DNA from: an uncultured Sinobacteraceae bacterium
GTDB taxonomy: Bacteria > Pseudomonadota > Gammaproteobacteria > Nevskiales > Nevskiaceae
DNA length: 64,000 nucleotides
Reading direction: 5' to 3'
Assembly: GCA_903822975.1 (NCBI GenBank)
Contig: CAIJRD010000013.1
Span: 124,001 to 188,000, forward strand
Shown: piece by piece, positions 13,253 to 24,404 of the stretch
Layout of the letters: every line of letters starts with the position of its first letter
Position numbering within the stretch: the stretch's first letter is position 1
The notes under the pieces: model-generated
Databases searched by the model: none
What the model saw: the letters and a program-made list of their open reading frames with translations, nothing else
Told to the model about the DNA's origin: nothing
Position numbers and translations under genes: made by a program

Positions 13253-14146
13253 ATGAACGTCGCATCCGCTCAGACCCCGCAACCGACGCAGCCGCTACGG
13301 TACATCCGTGCAAACGGCATGGAGTTCGCCTATCTCGAAGCCGGTCGCGGACCGCTGGTGCTCGTGCTGCATGGCTTTCCCGACACCGCCTGGAGTTTCG
13401 CGCCGCTGATGCAGCGCATTGCCGACGCCGGCTTTCACGCCGTCGCGCCGTTCATGCGCGGCTATGCGCCAAGCGGGCTGCCGGATGATCGCGACTACTC
13501 GCTGTTGGCGCTCGGTCGTGACGTGATCGCACTGGCCGAACACTTTGGCGAACAGCACGTGCAGGTGGTCGGGCACGACTGGGGTGCGGCCACCGCGTAT
13601 GCCGCGGCGACGCTGCGGCCCGATCGCGTCACGCGAATTGTCGCCGCAGCGTTACCGCATCCGCGCCGATTCTTGCTGCGGCCATCGCGCGCGCAGCTGC
13701 GCGCCTCGCATTACATGTTCAAATTCCAGCTGCCCGGCTGGGCCGAGCGCAAGATCCCGGAGCAAGATTTCGCGTGGCTGCGTGCGCTGGTGCAAAGCTG
13801 GTCGCCGAACTGGACCATCGACGAAGACCAGTACTTCACACCGGTGAAAGCAGCGCTGGCCGAACCGCCGCATCTGAAAGCAGCGCTCGGCTATTACCGT
13901 GCGCTGCCGCGAGTGATGGTGAGCCGCGAGGCCTGGCAGTTTCTATTGCAGCCGCTGCAGGTGCCGGCGCGAGTGATCTACGGCGAGGACGATGGCTGCA
14001 TCCTGCCGCAGAGCTTCACCGGCATGGAACATCTGTTCAGCGAGGAATTCGATCTGCTCGGCCTCCCCGGCGCCGGACACTTCCTGCATCTGGAAGCGGC
14101 CGATGCATTCGCCGAACGGGTGATCGAATTCCTCAGGCGCCACTAA
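13253..14146 (+). CDS. Alpha/beta hydrolase, epoxide hydrolase-like
   Basis: 297-aa alpha/beta hydrolase. HGFPD at residues 40-44 is the oxyanion-hole motif, and VGHDWGAA places an aspartate nucleophile at D109, as in soluble epoxide hydrolases and haloalkane dehalogenases rather than serine esterases. The catalytic histidine is in GAGHFLHLEAAD near the C-terminus. No signal peptide. It stands alone and converges on an SDR gene. Epoxide hydrolase is the better guess because HGFP and a helical lid are both present, but the substrate is unknown. Confidence 0.8.
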   Translation: MNVASAQTPQPTQPLRYIRANGMEFAYLEAGRGPLVLVLHGFPDTAWSFAPLMQRIADAGFHAVAPFMRGYAPSGLPDDRDYSLLALGRDVIALAEHFGEQHVQVVGHDWGAATAYAAATLRPDRVTRIVAAALPHPRRFLLRPSRAQLRASHYMFKFQLPGWAERKIPEQDFAWLRALVQSWSPNWTIDEDQYFTPVKAALAEPPHLKAALGYYRALPRVMVSREAWQFLLQPLQVPARVIYGEDDGCILPQSFTGMEHLFSEEFDLLGLPGAGHFLHLEAADAFAERVIEFLRRH

Positions 14147-14159
14147 GCGTCCACTGCCG

Positions 14160-14927
14160 CTATTTCGGCGCCATGCGCAAGGCGCCGTCGAGGCGGATGG
14201 TCTCGCCGTTGAGCATCACGTTCTCGACGATGTGCTGCACCAGTGCGGCGTATTCCTGCGGCCGCCCGAGGCGTGGCGGAAACGGCACGCCGCGTCCGAG
14301 CGAATCCTGCACGTCCTGTGGCAGCCCGGCCATCATTGGTGTTTCGAAAATACCGGGCGCGATGGTCATTACGCGGATGCCGCTGCGTGCGAGTTCACGT
14401 GCGATCGGCAGCGTCATGCCGACCACGGCACCCTTCGAAGCCGCATAGGCGGCCTGGCCGATCTGGCCATCGAACGCGGCGATCGACGCGGTATTGACGA
14501 TCACGCCGCGCTCGCCTTCGGCATTGGCAGCCTGGGTCGCCATCTGCGCGGCGCACAAACGAATCATGTTGAAGCTGCCGACCACGTTGATCGTCAAGGT
14601 CCGTGCGAAGCTCGCCAGCGGATGCGGCCCGGATTTGCCCAGCACTTTCTCGCCGGTTGCGATGCCGGCGCAATTGACCAGACCGTTGACGGCGCCGAAA
14701 GCCTCCAGCGCGCAGGCAATCGCAGCCTGTGCATCGGCTTCCAGCGTGATGTCGGTGCGCACGAAGCGCAGGTTGGCGCCGAGTTCGTTCAGCAGGACCT
14801 GAGCGGCGATTTCATTGATATCGGCGATCACCACGCGCGCACCCGCCTGGGCGAGCTGCCGGACGGTGCTGGCACCGAGTCCTGAGGCGCCGCCGGTGAC
14901 GATAAAAACGCTGCCTTCGATCTGCAT
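14160..14927 (-). CDS. Short-chain dehydrogenase, 3-hydroxyacyl-CoA dehydrogenase type II-like
   Basis: 255-aa SDR with the NAD-binding TGGASGLG at residues 11-18, NNAG-equivalent NCAG at 85-88, S148 and the YAASK catalytic pair Y161/K165. The sequence resembles type-II 3-hydroxyacyl-CoA dehydrogenases (HSD10-like), so a role in fatty acid or branched-chain acyl-CoA oxidation is likely. The chosen ATG at 14927 is preceded by GGGAGAAG on the minus strand; the frame is open upstream but that stretch lacks a ribosome-binding site. No pathway neighbours are present. Confidence 0.85.
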   Translation of the reverse strand: MQIEGSVFIVTGGASGLGASTVRQLAQAGARVVIADINEIAAQVLLNELGANLRFVRTDITLEADAQAAIACALEAFGAVNGLVNCAGIATGEKVLGKSGPHPLASFARTLTINVVGSFNMIRLCAAQMATQAANAEGERGVIVNTASIAAFDGQIGQAAYAASKGAVVGMTLPIARELARSGIRVMTIAPGIFETPMMAGLPQDVQDSLGRGVPFPPRLGRPQEYAALVQHIVENVMLNGETIRLDGALRMAPK

Positions 14928-15121
14928 ATCGGTCTTCTCCCAAATGTTTGTAGGTTCGGTTTGTAGTTGCTGAATGCTGCGGCTGCGAAAAAAGCGCCGC
15001 AGCTTTAGCCGGGCGCGGCACGGATGCACCGTCGAAAAGTATGGGCGTCGAATCCTGCGATCGGACGCCATCGTGATCTCTCATTAAGAAAGTTCACTTG
15101 AGCATGCCAAGGCGGCGCGCA

Positions 15122-15157
15122 TAAAAAATCCCCGGCCAACGCGGTCGACCGGGGATT
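15122..15157 (-). terminator. Rho-independent terminator after the DUF4399 gene
   Basis: A 9-bp perfect stem AATCCCCGG (15127-15135) / CCGGGGATT (15149-15157) with a 13-nt loop, followed on the minus strand by a run of Ts (15123-15128). It lies 18 bp past the stop of the DUF4399 gene. Confidence 0.85.
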
Positions 15158-15175
15158 GGACTGGCAATGCAGCGT

Positions 15176-15721
15176 TTACTTGACGGTGATCGTGATCTTG
15201 TCCGACACCACTGGCGGATCGAACGGAACATGGTTCGAATCGGCAAATTCCAGCTGCAACGTATGGGTTCCCGCCGGCAGCGTCAGTTCGGTATCGAGCT
15301 GCCCCTTGCCGAAGTGCTTGACGTTGTCGTTCGCCGGCAGCGGCGCATCCTGCGGCGGCAGTGCCGCGTCGATGATCAGATGGTGATGGCCCACGCCCGG
15401 GTCGGGCGTGCCGGCCGGAGCGACTTTGGCGCCGTCGACGCCGAACGCCACCTTGAACGGGCTGGTAACGGTGTCGCCATCCTTGATGCCGACGAAATAG
15501 ACCTTGGCGCCGTCTGGCGCCTTGGTGCGTGCGGCTGCGCCGGCCGATGTTGCCGCTGCTGCAGTGGCCGGTTGCGATGCCGCATCGCCGGCAGGCGCGG
15601 CAGCCGCAGGTGCGGTCGGTTCGGCGGCTGGAGGTGCGGGCTCGCTGGACTTCGAGCAGGCGCCGAGCGCCAGTGCCGCTGAGACCGCCAACAGGAGAGG
15701 GAGTGTTCGGCTTGTGTTCAT
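15176..15721 (-). CDS. DUF4399 lipoprotein
   Basis: 181-aa predicted lipoprotein: signal peptide with lipobox LGAC (C22), an Ala/Pro-rich linker to residue ~65, then a DUF4399 domain containing KVYFVGIKDGDTV, GVGHHHLIID and LPAGTHTLQLEF. DUF4399 proteins are small beta-sandwich proteins of unknown function; the HHH could bind a metal, though that is speculation. The gene is monocistronic with its own terminator and is divergent from rhlE. Confidence 0.85.
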   Translation of the reverse strand: MNTSRTLPLLLAVSAALALGACSKSSEPAPPAAEPTAPAAAAPAGDAASQPATAAAATSAGAAARTKAPDGAKVYFVGIKDGDTVTSPFKVAFGVDGAKVAPAGTPDPGVGHHHLIIDAALPPQDAPLPANDNVKHFGKGQLDTELTLPAGTHTLQLEFADSNHVPFDPPVVSDKITITVK

Positions 15722-15967
15722 CCGTGCGCGTCCTTGTAGGAAAACGGGACGTCAGAATAGCGGTTATCCATGACGGTCCGCAGCGGTAACCGCAATCGCG
15801 TACAATGCGCGCCTGTTTGCCGCGGCGCTCCGGTTGCGCCCCTGCTGTCGATTCCCATCTTCTGCAGCAAACCGGCCGTGCATCCTGCACAGCCAAACTC
15901 ACTTAATTTCTGCCTGAACCGGTTCAGCGCTTCGTTTAGCGCGGTGTGGCGGTTTCAGGAGCTTTTC

Positions 15968-17320
15968 ATGTCTTTCGCTGAACTGGGCCTCGCGCCCGAA
16001 TTGTTGCGTGCTATCGCCGATGAAGGCTACACGCAGCCTACCCCAATCCAGGCCCAGGCGATTCCGATGGTCATCGCCGGCCGCGATTTGCTCGCCGCCG
16101 CGCAGACCGGCACCGGCAAGACCGCCGCGTTCACCTTGCCGATTCTGCAGAAACTGAACTCGGTGCCGTCGGTTGCCGGCGCGCGCCTGGCGCGCGTGCT
16201 GGTGCTGGTGCCGACACGCGAACTCGCCGCTCAGGTTGGCGAATCGGTGCGCACCTATGGCCGCCATCTGCCGGCGATGAAGACGGCCATCATCTTCGGC
16301 GGCGTCGGCATCAATCCGCAGATCGATATTCTTCGCCGCGGCGTCGATATCGTCGTTGCAACACCGGGTCGCCTGCTCGATCACGTGCAGCAGAAGACGG
16401 TCAACCTCTCGGGCGTGCAGATGCTGGTGCTCGACGAAGCTGATCGCATGCTCGATATGGGCTTCATCCGCGACATCCGTCGCGTGCTTGCGGTACTGCC
16501 GAAGCAGCGCCAGAACCTGCTGTTCTCGGCGACTTTCAACGGCGAGATTCGCAGCCTCGCTGAGAGTTTGCTACACAATCCGGCGAGCGTCGAAGTCGCG
16601 CCGCGCAATTCCGCGGTGGAAACCATCGCGCAGCGCGTGCATCCGGTCGACAAGGCGCGCAAGACTGCGCTCATCGCGCATCTGGTCAAGCAGGGCGATT
16701 GGAAGCAGGTGCTGATCTTCACCCGCACCAAACACGGCGCCAATCGTCTCGCCGAGCAACTCGCGCGCGAAGGCATCGCGTCCGACGCAATTCACGGCAA
16801 CAAGTCGCAGAACGCGCGCACGCGCGCACTGGCCGACTTCAAGGCTGGCAAGGTGCGCGTGCTGGTGGCCACCGATATCGCCGCACGCGGCATCGATATC
16901 GACATGCTGCCGCACGTGATCAACCACGAGCTGCCGAACGTGCCCGAAGACTACGTGCATCGCATCGGTCGTACGGGTCGCGCCGGCAGCAGCGGCGAAG
17001 CGATCTCGCTGGTCAGCAGCGACGAGCGTCAGCAGTTGAAGGACATCCAGAAACTGTTGCGCCGCGAGATTCCGTCGTCGTTCGTCGAAGGTTTCGCACC
17101 CGGCTCGCAGCCGAGCGCGGCGGAGTTGGCGGTGCGAGCGGCGACGCCGGCTGCGCCCCAGCATGCGCGTCCGCACGGCGGCCAGCATCGTCCGCAGCAG
17201 CGCCCGGGCGGCAGCCCCGGCGGACGTCGTCCCGGCAATGCCACGCGCAGCGCCGATGGACAGCGGCAAGGGCAGGGACGTCCTCAGCGCAGTGCCGGCG
17301 ACGCGCGTAAAGCGCGCTAA
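15968..17320 (+). CDS. rhlE: DEAD-box ATP-dependent RNA helicase RhlE-like
   Basis: 450-aa DEAD-box helicase: Q motif (YTQPTPIQ), motif I AQTGTGKT at 45-52, DEAD at 156-159, SAT at 187-189, and ARGIDID and [10 protein letters not shown] in the second RecA domain. A basic Arg/Gly/Pro-rich tail of ~75 residues follows, a common RNA-binding extension in RhlE. RhlE helps ribosome maturation and RNA decay. The start at 15968 matches the family N-terminus (MSFAELGL). A small RRM gene follows after 42 bp, and the two RNA-binding proteins may be co-transcribed. Confidence 0.93.
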   Translation: MSFAELGLAPELLRAIADEGYTQPTPIQAQAIPMVIAGRDLLAAAQTGTGKTAAFTLPILQKLNSVPSVAGARLARVLVLVPTRELAAQVGESVRTYGRHLPAMKTAIIFGGVGINPQIDILRRGVDIVVATPGRLLDHVQQKTVNLSGVQMLVLDEADRMLDMGFIRDIRRVLAVLPKQRQNLLFSATFNGEIRSLAESLLHNPASVEVAPRNSAVETIAQRVHPVDKARKTALIAHLVKQGDWKQVLIFTRTKHGANRLAEQLAREGIASDAIHGNKSQNARTRALADFKAGKVRVLVATDIAARGIDIDMLPHVINHELPNVPEDYVHRIGRTGRAGSSGEAISLVSSDERQQLKDIQKLLRREIPSSFVEGFAPGSQPSAAELAVRAATPAAPQHARPHGGQHRPQQRPGGSPGGRRPGNATRSADGQRQGQGRPQRSAGDARKAR

Positions 17321-17362
17321 TCGCGGCTTATCCCAACAAAAAAGCAACCCTAGGAGCAACGC

Positions 17363-17644
17363 ATGAAGAGAATCTACGCCGGCAACTTGCCCACCGACAC
17401 CACTGAAAAAGAGCTGACCGAATTGTTCGCCGCGCATGGCCGCGTGCGTTCGATCAAGCTCGCGCACGATGTGTTTTCGGGCAAATGCCGCGGCTTCGGC
17501 TTCATCGAGATGGAAGGTCACGAAGCGCGCGCGGCGATCGCCGGTCTCAATGGCAAAGAGCTGCGCGGCAATCTGTTGCGCGTCAACGAAGAGCGTCCCA
17601 AGGACCTGAAGGGCGGCGCGCGTCCGGGACCGCGCCGCTACTAA
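17363..17644 (+). CDS. RRM-domain RNA-binding protein
   Basis: 93-aa single RNA-recognition-motif protein. RNP2 is IYAGNL (residues 4-9) and RNP1 is KCRGFGFIEM (~41-50), followed by a short basic tail. Such stand-alone bacterial RRM proteins are often cold- or stress-induced RNA binders. Its position 42 bp after rhlE suggests shared expression with the helicase. AGGAG sits at 17352-17356, upstream of the ATG. Confidence 0.9.
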   Translation: MKRIYAGNLPTDTTEKELTELFAAHGRVRSIKLAHDVFSGKCRGFGFIEMEGHEARAAIAGLNGKELRGNLLRVNEERPKDLKGGARPGPRRY

Positions 17645-17782
17645 AAAAGTTCGGTCGTGAATCCGCTGCAGTCAGCCGTTCCGGTTGCACTGCAGCGGTG
17701 GCGGCGCACAGCGCTGCCGTCGTCGCACTAAACTTTTGCCGCTGGTCGCACTCCAAGCAAAGAATAAAAAAGGAGTACGACC

Positions 17783-18136
17783 ATGAAACGCATGATGCTC
17801 AGCATTGCCCTCGCCGCGGCCGTGGTTGGTTGTGGTCGCACCGATCCCAACGCAGCACAAGCGCCCGCATCCGGTACGGCGGCCGCACCTGCCGTGGAGC
17901 ACGAGGATTGCCATCAGGTGGCTGTCCAGCACAAGAAAGAGTGGGGCACGAGCGGTATCGCCGGCACGGTGCTCGGCGGTGCAGCAGGCGGCCTGCTCGG
18001 CAACCAATTTGGTAAGGGTCAGGGCAAAACCGCGATGACTGCAGCGGGTGCGGTCGGTGGTGCTGTCGGCGGCCACGAGCTTGCCAAAGGCAACGATACG
18101 ACCGTGACCTATCAAGAGCGTTGCACGCACGACTAG
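17783..18136 (+). CDS. Glycine-zipper lipoprotein
   Basis: 117-aa predicted lipoprotein with a short signal peptide and cysteine at residue 17 (VVGCGRT). The middle carries a glycine-zipper segment (GTVLGGAAGGLLGNQFG then AAGAVGGAVGG), as in the SlyB/YMGG/2TM families of outer-membrane lipoproteins. The start has an AAAGGAG Shine-Dalgarno. A strong terminator follows at 18226-18254. Function beyond an envelope role is unknown. Confidence 0.8.
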   Translation: MKRMMLSIALAAAVVGCGRTDPNAAQAPASGTAAAPAVEHEDCHQVAVQHKKEWGTSGIAGTVLGGAAGGLLGNQFGKGQGKTAMTAAGAVGGAVGGHELAKGNDTTVTYQERCTHD

Positions 18137-18225
18137 ACGCGAACGAATGGTTGTTCGGTCGACCGACTTGCACATTTAATTGTCGGGCTACCGTTAAGGT
18201 AGCAACGATCCGCGATTGTCGAAGA

Positions 18226-18254
18226 GCCCGCCACGAACAGTGGTGGGCTTTTTT
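18226..18254 (+). terminator. Rho-independent terminator
   Basis: Stem GCCCGCCAC (18226-18234) / GTGGTGGGC (18240-18248) with one G-U pair and a 5-nt loop, followed by T6 (18249-18254). It ends the glycine-zipper lipoprotein transcript. Confidence 0.85.
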
Positions 18255-18830
18255 GCGTGAATGAATTGTGTGCCGCCAGGTGCCGCGCACTTGAGCGAAG
18301 ACGCGCGCCCGAACGAAGTTGATTGTGTCGTCGCTCCCTCCAAACAAAAGAGCGTCGAAGTTATTGGGGACCACCCTCGTAATAGCAAACGTCCGCTGTC
18401 GAGACAGAAACGCCAAGGTTCGTGTCAGTGTCGCGTCGAATTCAAAATCGCCAGCGCATACCCAGACCAGGCGTCCCGACACATGGAATGAATTCCGACT
18501 AACGCTGGAATCATTCGATCGCCTTCCACCCAAGAGTGTTCGTCGCTCCGTGCATCACTGCTGCACTTGGAATTGATGCGTCAAGAGCAAGCGACTGGTG
18601 TAAAGCTAAGGAACGCGCGTTTCGGTAGATAAAGTCCACAAGCGATCGACACTGCTCATTGTTATTTTTGGGCTGCGATGCAGGTAGACAAAACGGACCA
18701 TACAAAAAAGCCAGCACGATGAGGTCGCAAGAACCGCAGGCTGACACCAGGCGCTGGTAGGTCGAAACGTCTGTCTCAAGAGGGCATCCAGAAAGCCTTT
18801 CCTATAACGAACTAATCGGGGGATTCACTT
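18255..18830. other. 576-bp gap before the FG-GAP gene
   Basis: The reading frames here are short and look unlike proteins. I found no RNA gene, convincing promoter or repeat. Its base composition looks less GC-rich than the flanking genes. It probably holds the promoter of the following gene. Confidence 0.5.
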
Positions 18831-19967
18831 ATGAAGTTCAAAGCAGCATGCAGAACCGTGTTTGCAGCGCTCGGTCTTGGCTTGAGCGCCGCCGCCAGCG
18901 CGGCAATCCAATTCGGACCGGTCGTCAACTATCCGACCGGTGCCGACATCGGGCCCGGGCCGGCACCACAGGGTGGTGTCGCCGCCGATTTCAATAACGA
19001 CGGTCGTCCCGACGTCATTTTGATCAACTGGCTCGGCTTCGGTCTGATTGAAGAGCTCAACCAGGGCAACGGCGTGTTCAAGCACGTAGCACTGCCGAGT
19101 GAACTCTGGGGTCAGGGTTTGGCAACCGCCGATCTCAACAACGACGGCAATCCCGATCTGGTGGTGACGACCTTGACCGATGTCGTCGTGCTGCTGGGAC
19201 GCGGCGACGGTACATTCACCGAGCTGGAACGTCATCCGTTCATCATCGGCGCTCAGGAACAAACGGTGATCGTCGACTTGAACCACGACGGCATCCTTGA
19301 TCTGGTCACCATCACGCTGCGCGGTCTTGGCGGCATCAAGGTGTTTCTCGGCACCGGTGGCGGTCACTTTGTCAGCGGGCCGTTCACATCGGTGGTGGGC
19401 GCAATCAGCGCGGTCGCGGTTGCCAACCTCAATGGCGACAGCATTCCGGATCTTGCGGTGTTGAGTGCAACCAGTCTCGGCCTGGTGCCGGTGTCCAGCG
19501 TGGTGTCCTTGATGGGCAACGGCGACGGCACCTTCCGCACCGCTTCACGCAAGTCCTTCAAGGGCATCATCTCCGAAGACATTGCGACGGGCGATATCAA
19601 TGGTGACGGCATCGACGATGTCGTGACTGGCGACTCGTTCTCGTTCACGATCTCGGTGCTGCTGTCGGACGGTAACGGCAACTTCAACCAGATCAAGACG
19701 CTCAACGGCAAGCTCGGACCGGTCAGCATCTCGCTCACCGATCTGGACGGCGACGGCAAGCTCGACATCGTCGAAGCCGTTGTGGTCAATCCGGTTGTGC
19801 AGGTGTTCCCAGGCCTGGGGCACGGCCAGTTTGGTCCGCCGCTGGTCTTGCGCGTGACGCCGTTCCCGCAGACGCCGATCCTGGCCGACTTCTTCGGTCA
19901 CCACAAACTCGACATGGCGGTCGGTGGCCCGTTCCGGATGTCGGTAATGGAAAACCTGTCGCACTGA
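18831..19967 (+). CDS. Secreted FG-GAP/VCBS repeat protein
   Basis: 378-aa exported protein: signal peptide to about ASAA (residue ~24), then repeated ~50-60-residue units each containing a calcium-binding-like D-x-N-x-D-G motif (DFNNDGRPDV, DLNNDGNPDL, DLNHDGILDL, NLNGDSIPDL, DINGDGIDDV, DLDGDGKLDI). These are FG-GAP/VCBS beta-propeller blades, and about six or seven blades would close one propeller. Such proteins are extracellular or surface-located and often adhesive, but no partner is visible here. GGGGG at 18817-18821 precedes the ATG by nine bases. Confidence 0.85.
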   Translation: MKFKAACRTVFAALGLGLSAAASAAIQFGPVVNYPTGADIGPGPAPQGGVAADFNNDGRPDVILINWLGFGLIEELNQGNGVFKHVALPSELWGQGLATADLNNDGNPDLVVTTLTDVVVLLGRGDGTFTELERHPFIIGAQEQTVIVDLNHDGILDLVTITLRGLGGIKVFLGTGGGHFVSGPFTSVVGAISAVAVANLNGDSIPDLAVLSATSLGLVPVSSVVSLMGNGDGTFRTASRKSFKGIISEDIATGDINGDGIDDVVTGDSFSFTISVLLSDGNGNFNQIKTLNGKLGPVSISLTDLDGDGKLDIVEAVVVNPVVQVFPGLGHGQFGPPLVLRVTPFPQTPILADFFGHHKLDMAVGGPFRMSVMENLSH

Positions 19968-20039
19968 ATCTGCGGTGCGGCGCGCATTCGGCAGCGACGT
20001 CGGGAGTCTGCGCCGCGATCTGAAACAGTGAGCTGAACG

Positions 20040-20072
20040 ATCGATCCCGCGAAAGCGGGGTCGATTTTTTTT
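20040..20072 (+). terminator. Rho-independent terminator after the FG-GAP gene
   Basis: Stem ATCGATCCCGC (20040-20050) / GCGGGGTCGAT (20055-20065) with a GAAA tetraloop and one G-U pair, then a run of eight Ts. Confidence 0.9.
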
Positions 20073-20127
20073 GGCAGTTGCGCGCGCCCGTCCTGCATCG
20101 GATTCGGGTGGATTGGGCTCATCGAAC

Positions 20128-20154
20128 CGATCGACGCGATCGATGCGATCGATG
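20128..20154. repeat. 9-bp tandem repeat
   Basis: Three copies of CGATCGAYG in the FG-GAP/rpiA gap (20128-20136, 20137-20145, 20146-20154). The rest of the gap from 20073 to 20293 shows nothing recognisable. Confidence 0.7.
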
Positions 20155-20293
20155 CGCGCGAAGCGACTGGTGCCGAGGTGAGGCTCGCGGAATTTAGTCG
20201 TCCTGCTTCAAGCTCGAGCGTATCGCAGAGCCGTACGATCTAGTCGCAGCGAAATCCTGAGCGGCGCATTACGGCAACCGATGGTCGGCCGCC

Positions 20294-20956
20294 TCAGCCC
20301 GCCTTGATCTCGCGCACACCAGCGCTGCCGCCCAGCAACAGCACATCGGCCGGGCGCCGCGCGAACAGGCCGACGCTGACCACGCCCACGAGCAAGCCGA
20401 TCTGCTGCTCCAATTCCAGCGGATCGAAAATCTGCAGGCCAGCGACATCGAGAATGATGTTGCCGTTGTCGGTGACCACGCCTTCGCGCCATTTCGGTTG
20501 GCCGCCGAGTTGTGCGATCTCGCGCGCGACGTAGCTGCGTGCCATCGGGATCACTTCCACCGGCAGCGGGAACTTGCCGAGCACGTCGACCAGCTTGGAT
20601 TCATCGGCGATGCAGACGAACTGTCGCGATGCGGCTGCGACGATCTTCTCACGCGTGAGCGCCGCGCCGCCGCCCTTGATCAGCTGCAGCTGGCGGTTGG
20701 CCTCGTCGGCACCGTCGACGTAAATCGACAGCGTTCCGGCATCGTTGAGGTCGAGCACCGGAATGCCGATCTTCTTGAGTCGTTCGCTGCTGGCGTTCGA
20801 CGACGACACCGCGCCGCGAATGTCCTGCTTGCGCGCGGCGAGCGCGTCGATGAAGAAGTTGACCGTCGAGCCCGTACCGACGCCGAGCACTTCGCCTGCG
20901 ACGACGTACTTCAGTGCGGCTTCGGCGGCAGCGCGTTTGGCTTCGTCTTGCGTCAT
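20294..20956 (-). CDS. rpiA: Ribose-5-phosphate isomerase A
   Basis: 220-aa enzyme that interconverts ribose-5-phosphate and ribulose-5-phosphate. [12 protein letters not shown] near the N-terminus, YVDGADEAN and [11 protein letters not shown] (phosphate and active-site motifs) are all present. Length matches E. coli RpiA (219 aa). The start at 20956 gives the family N-terminus [15 protein letters not shown]. Confidence 0.96.
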   Translation of the reverse strand: MTQDEAKRAAAEAALKYVVAGEVLGVGTGSTVNFFIDALAARKQDIRGAVSSSNASSERLKKIGIPVLDLNDAGTLSIYVDGADEANRQLQLIKGGGAALTREKIVAAASRQFVCIADESKLVDVLGKFPLPVEVIPMARSYVAREIAQLGGQPKWREGVVTDNGNIILDVAGLQIFDPLELEQQIGLLVGVVSVGLFARRPADVLLLGGSAGVREIKAG

Positions 20957-21265
20957 GTGAGGTTCCGTTGGCGTGCGCAGCACCCAGCGGGCGTCGCGCG
21001 AAAATGGAGCTGCATTGTTCCTCGGCGGCGCCTCGCACGAGCGAGCGACCGCGAATGGCCCGGCAGCTTATGACCCCGCGCGCGCGACGGCAATCGTGGT
21101 CGCGCTTTGGATCGTCACCATACTGCGCTTGTTCGACGACGACGCTGTCGCAGATGCGCGGCAATTCAGCCATCGATCAAGCCGGTGGGTAAGCCGCCTG
21201 GACAAGGTGCTTGGCGTGCCGCGCGAGCATGCGGTCCGAACACGAGGCCCGAGCGCCCGGTTCGA
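20957..21265. other. 309-bp gap between rpiA and yggS
   Basis: No gene-like frame, terminator hairpin or repeat that I can support. It should contain the rpiA promoter. Confidence 0.5.
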
Positions 21266-21973
21266 TCAAGCGGCGCGCGCGCCGAACAAGGCCGTGCCGA
21301 TCCGCACCAGCGTGGCACCTTCCTCGATTGCCACTTCGAAATCGTCCGACATGCCCATCGAAAGCGTGTCGAAATCGTTCGCCGGGACCGAGCCGCTCGC
21401 GCGGATGGAATCCGCCAGATCGCGCAGCGCGTGGAACGCTGCGCGCGATTGCTCGGCGTGTTCAACCGGCGCCGGAATCGCCATCAGTCCGCGCAGTCGC
21501 AGGTTCGGCAAGCTCGCGATCGTGGCGCACAGTGCGGCGGCCTCCAGCGGCGCGCAGCCGGACTTGCTCGCTTCGCCGGAGACATTGACCTGCACGCAGA
21601 CATTCAACGGCGCAACGGTTCGATCGCGTGCGTCCGACAGTCGTCGCGCGATCCGTTCACGATCCACGCCGTGCACCCAGGAGAAGGCCTGTGCAATCGC
21701 AGCGGTCTTGTTGGCCTGCAGCGGACCGATGAAGTGCCATTCGAGCGGATGACCGGCGAGGGCTTCGGTGCGCGCGATTTTCGCCAGGGCTTCCTGCAGG
21801 TAGCTTTCGCCGAAGCAGCCTTGTCCCGCCGCCGCGGCTTCGGCCAGACGCTCGGCGGCGACGCCTTTGCTCACGGCGACCAGCCGGGCATCGCCCGGTG
21901 CGCGATGGCCGCGCGTACAAGCGGCATCGATGGCCCGACGCAAGGCTTGCAGATTGTTCGAGATGTCGCTCAT
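21266..21973 (-). CDS. yggS: PLP homeostasis protein (YggS/PROSC/PLPBP family)
   Basis: 235-aa PLP-binding TIM-barrel protein without known catalysis, involved in pyridoxal-phosphate and amino-acid homeostasis. The PLP-lysine segment LVAVSKGV, GESYLQEAL, WHFIGPLQANK and the C-terminal LSMGMSDDFEVAIEEGATLVRIGTALFG are hallmark sequences. It is divergent from pilT, the arrangement found in Pseudomonas and relatives (yggS beside pilT). Confidence 0.94.
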   Translation of the reverse strand: MSDISNNLQALRRAIDAACTRGHRAPGDARLVAVSKGVAAERLAEAAAAGQGCFGESYLQEALAKIARTEALAGHPLEWHFIGPLQANKTAAIAQAFSWVHGVDRERIARRLSDARDRTVAPLNVCVQVNVSGEASKSGCAPLEAAALCATIASLPNLRLRGLMAIPAPVEHAEQSRAAFHALRDLADSIRASGSVPANDFDTLSMGMSDDFEVAIEEGATLVRIGTALFGARAA

Positions 21974-22131
21974 AAGCGCTTGCTGCGCACAGGGTTTGTG
22001 TTTACTTTGCCGGTTCCGGCCATGATAAGCGGCGCAGCGCGGCTGCGGCGCTGGTGCGGGCTGGGTGGTTCCGTCCGATGGCGATTGATTGGCGATCGCA
22101 GCGGCGATCGAACGTCGAACAAGGGGAATTC

Positions 22132-23172
<1,041 letters not shown>

Positions 23173-23218
23173 GCTTAAAAGGGCGCGCAAAAGCGAGCAG
23201 GGAGCAAGGGAGAAGCAC

Positions 23219-24388
23219 ATGGAACGCGACCAGGCGGTAAAGCTGATCCAGGATCTGCTGCGCCTGATGAAGCAGAAAGGCGGTTCGGATTTGTTCATCT
23301 CGGCGGGATTCCCGCCGGCGATCAAGCTCGACGGCCAGGTGACGCCGGTGATGGAAAAGCCTTTGTCGGCCGAGAATTCGGCGCTGCTGATCCGCGCGCT
23401 GATGAACGATCGCCAGGTCAAGGAATTCGAGGCCAGCAACGAGTGCAATTTCGCGATCAGCCCGCCATCGATCGGCCGCTTCCGTGTGAGTGCCTTCGTG
23501 CAGATGGGTCAGGTCGGCGGCGTGCTGCGCACGATCACCACCGAGATCCCGACCTTCGAAGACCTGCGGCTGCCTGAGGTTTTGAAAGAAGTCGTCATGG
23601 CCAAGCGCGGGCTGGTGCTGCTGGTCGGCGCCACCGGATCCGGCAAGAGCACGTCCTTGGCGGCGATGCTGGGGTATCGCAACATCAATTCTCGCGGCCA
23701 CATCATCACCATCGAAGATCCGGTTGAATACGTGCACCCGCATCGCGGCTGCATGGTGACGCAGCGCGAAGTCGGGCAAGACACGCACTCGTGGGAAAGC
23801 GCGTTGAAGAACACGCTCAGGCAAGCGCCAGACGTTATCCAGATCGGCGAAATCCGCACGCGCGAGACGATGGAATACGCCGTGCAGTTTGCCGAAACGG
23901 GTCACCTGGTGCTGTCGACCCTGCACGCCAACAGCGCCAACCAGGCGCTGGACCGCATCATCAATTTCTTCCCCGAGGAAAAGCGTGAGCAGGTGCTGAT
24001 GGACCTGAGCTTGAACCTGCGCGCGATCGTGTCGCAGCGACTGGTGCGGCGCGAGGCCGGTGGACGCGCGGCAGCGATGGAGATTCTGATCAATTCGCCG
24101 CTGATCTCGGATCTGATCTTCAAGGGCGAAGTGGCCAGCATCAAGGAAGTGATGTCGCGCTCGAACGAGCAGGGCATGTTCACCTTCGATCAGTTCTTGT
24201 TCGGCCTGTTCGAAGCCGGCACGGTGTCGTACGAAGAGGCGCTGCGCAACGCCGATTCGCAGAACGAGCTGCGCCTGAAGATCAAACTCGAATCGCGTCG
24301 CGCTCGCGAGAATCTGCTGGAAGACGAGATGGTCAGGAAGATGCAGATGAAGCCGGAAGAAAAAGACGGCCTGCTGGTGCGTCGCTAA
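23219..24388 (+). CDS. pilU: Type IV pilus ATPase PilU
   Basis: 389-aa PilT-like ATPase with the longer C-terminus typical of PilU (~380 aa). Walker A is GATGSGKST and the Walker B-like region is DVIQIGEIRTRETM. PilU works with PilT to power retraction under load. The last ~40 residues are charged (LESRRARENLLEDEM...), as in PilU. It is preceded by pilT and followed 16 bp later by a third paralogue. Confidence 0.93.
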   Translation: MERDQAVKLIQDLLRLMKQKGGSDLFISAGFPPAIKLDGQVTPVMEKPLSAENSALLIRALMNDRQVKEFEASNECNFAISPPSIGRFRVSAFVQMGQVGGVLRTITTEIPTFEDLRLPEVLKEVVMAKRGLVLLVGATGSGKSTSLAAMLGYRNINSRGHIITIEDPVEYVHPHRGCMVTQREVGQDTHSWESALKNTLRQAPDVIQIGEIRTRETMEYAVQFAETGHLVLSTLHANSANQALDRIINFFPEEKREQVLMDLSLNLRAIVSQRLVRREAGGRAAAMEILINSPLISDLIFKGEVASIKEVMSRSNEQGMFTFDQFLFGLFEAGTVSYEEALRNADSQNELRLKIKLESRRARENLLEDEMVRKMQMKPEEKDGLLVRR

Positions 24389-24404
24389 ACCGAACCGACC
24401 TGCC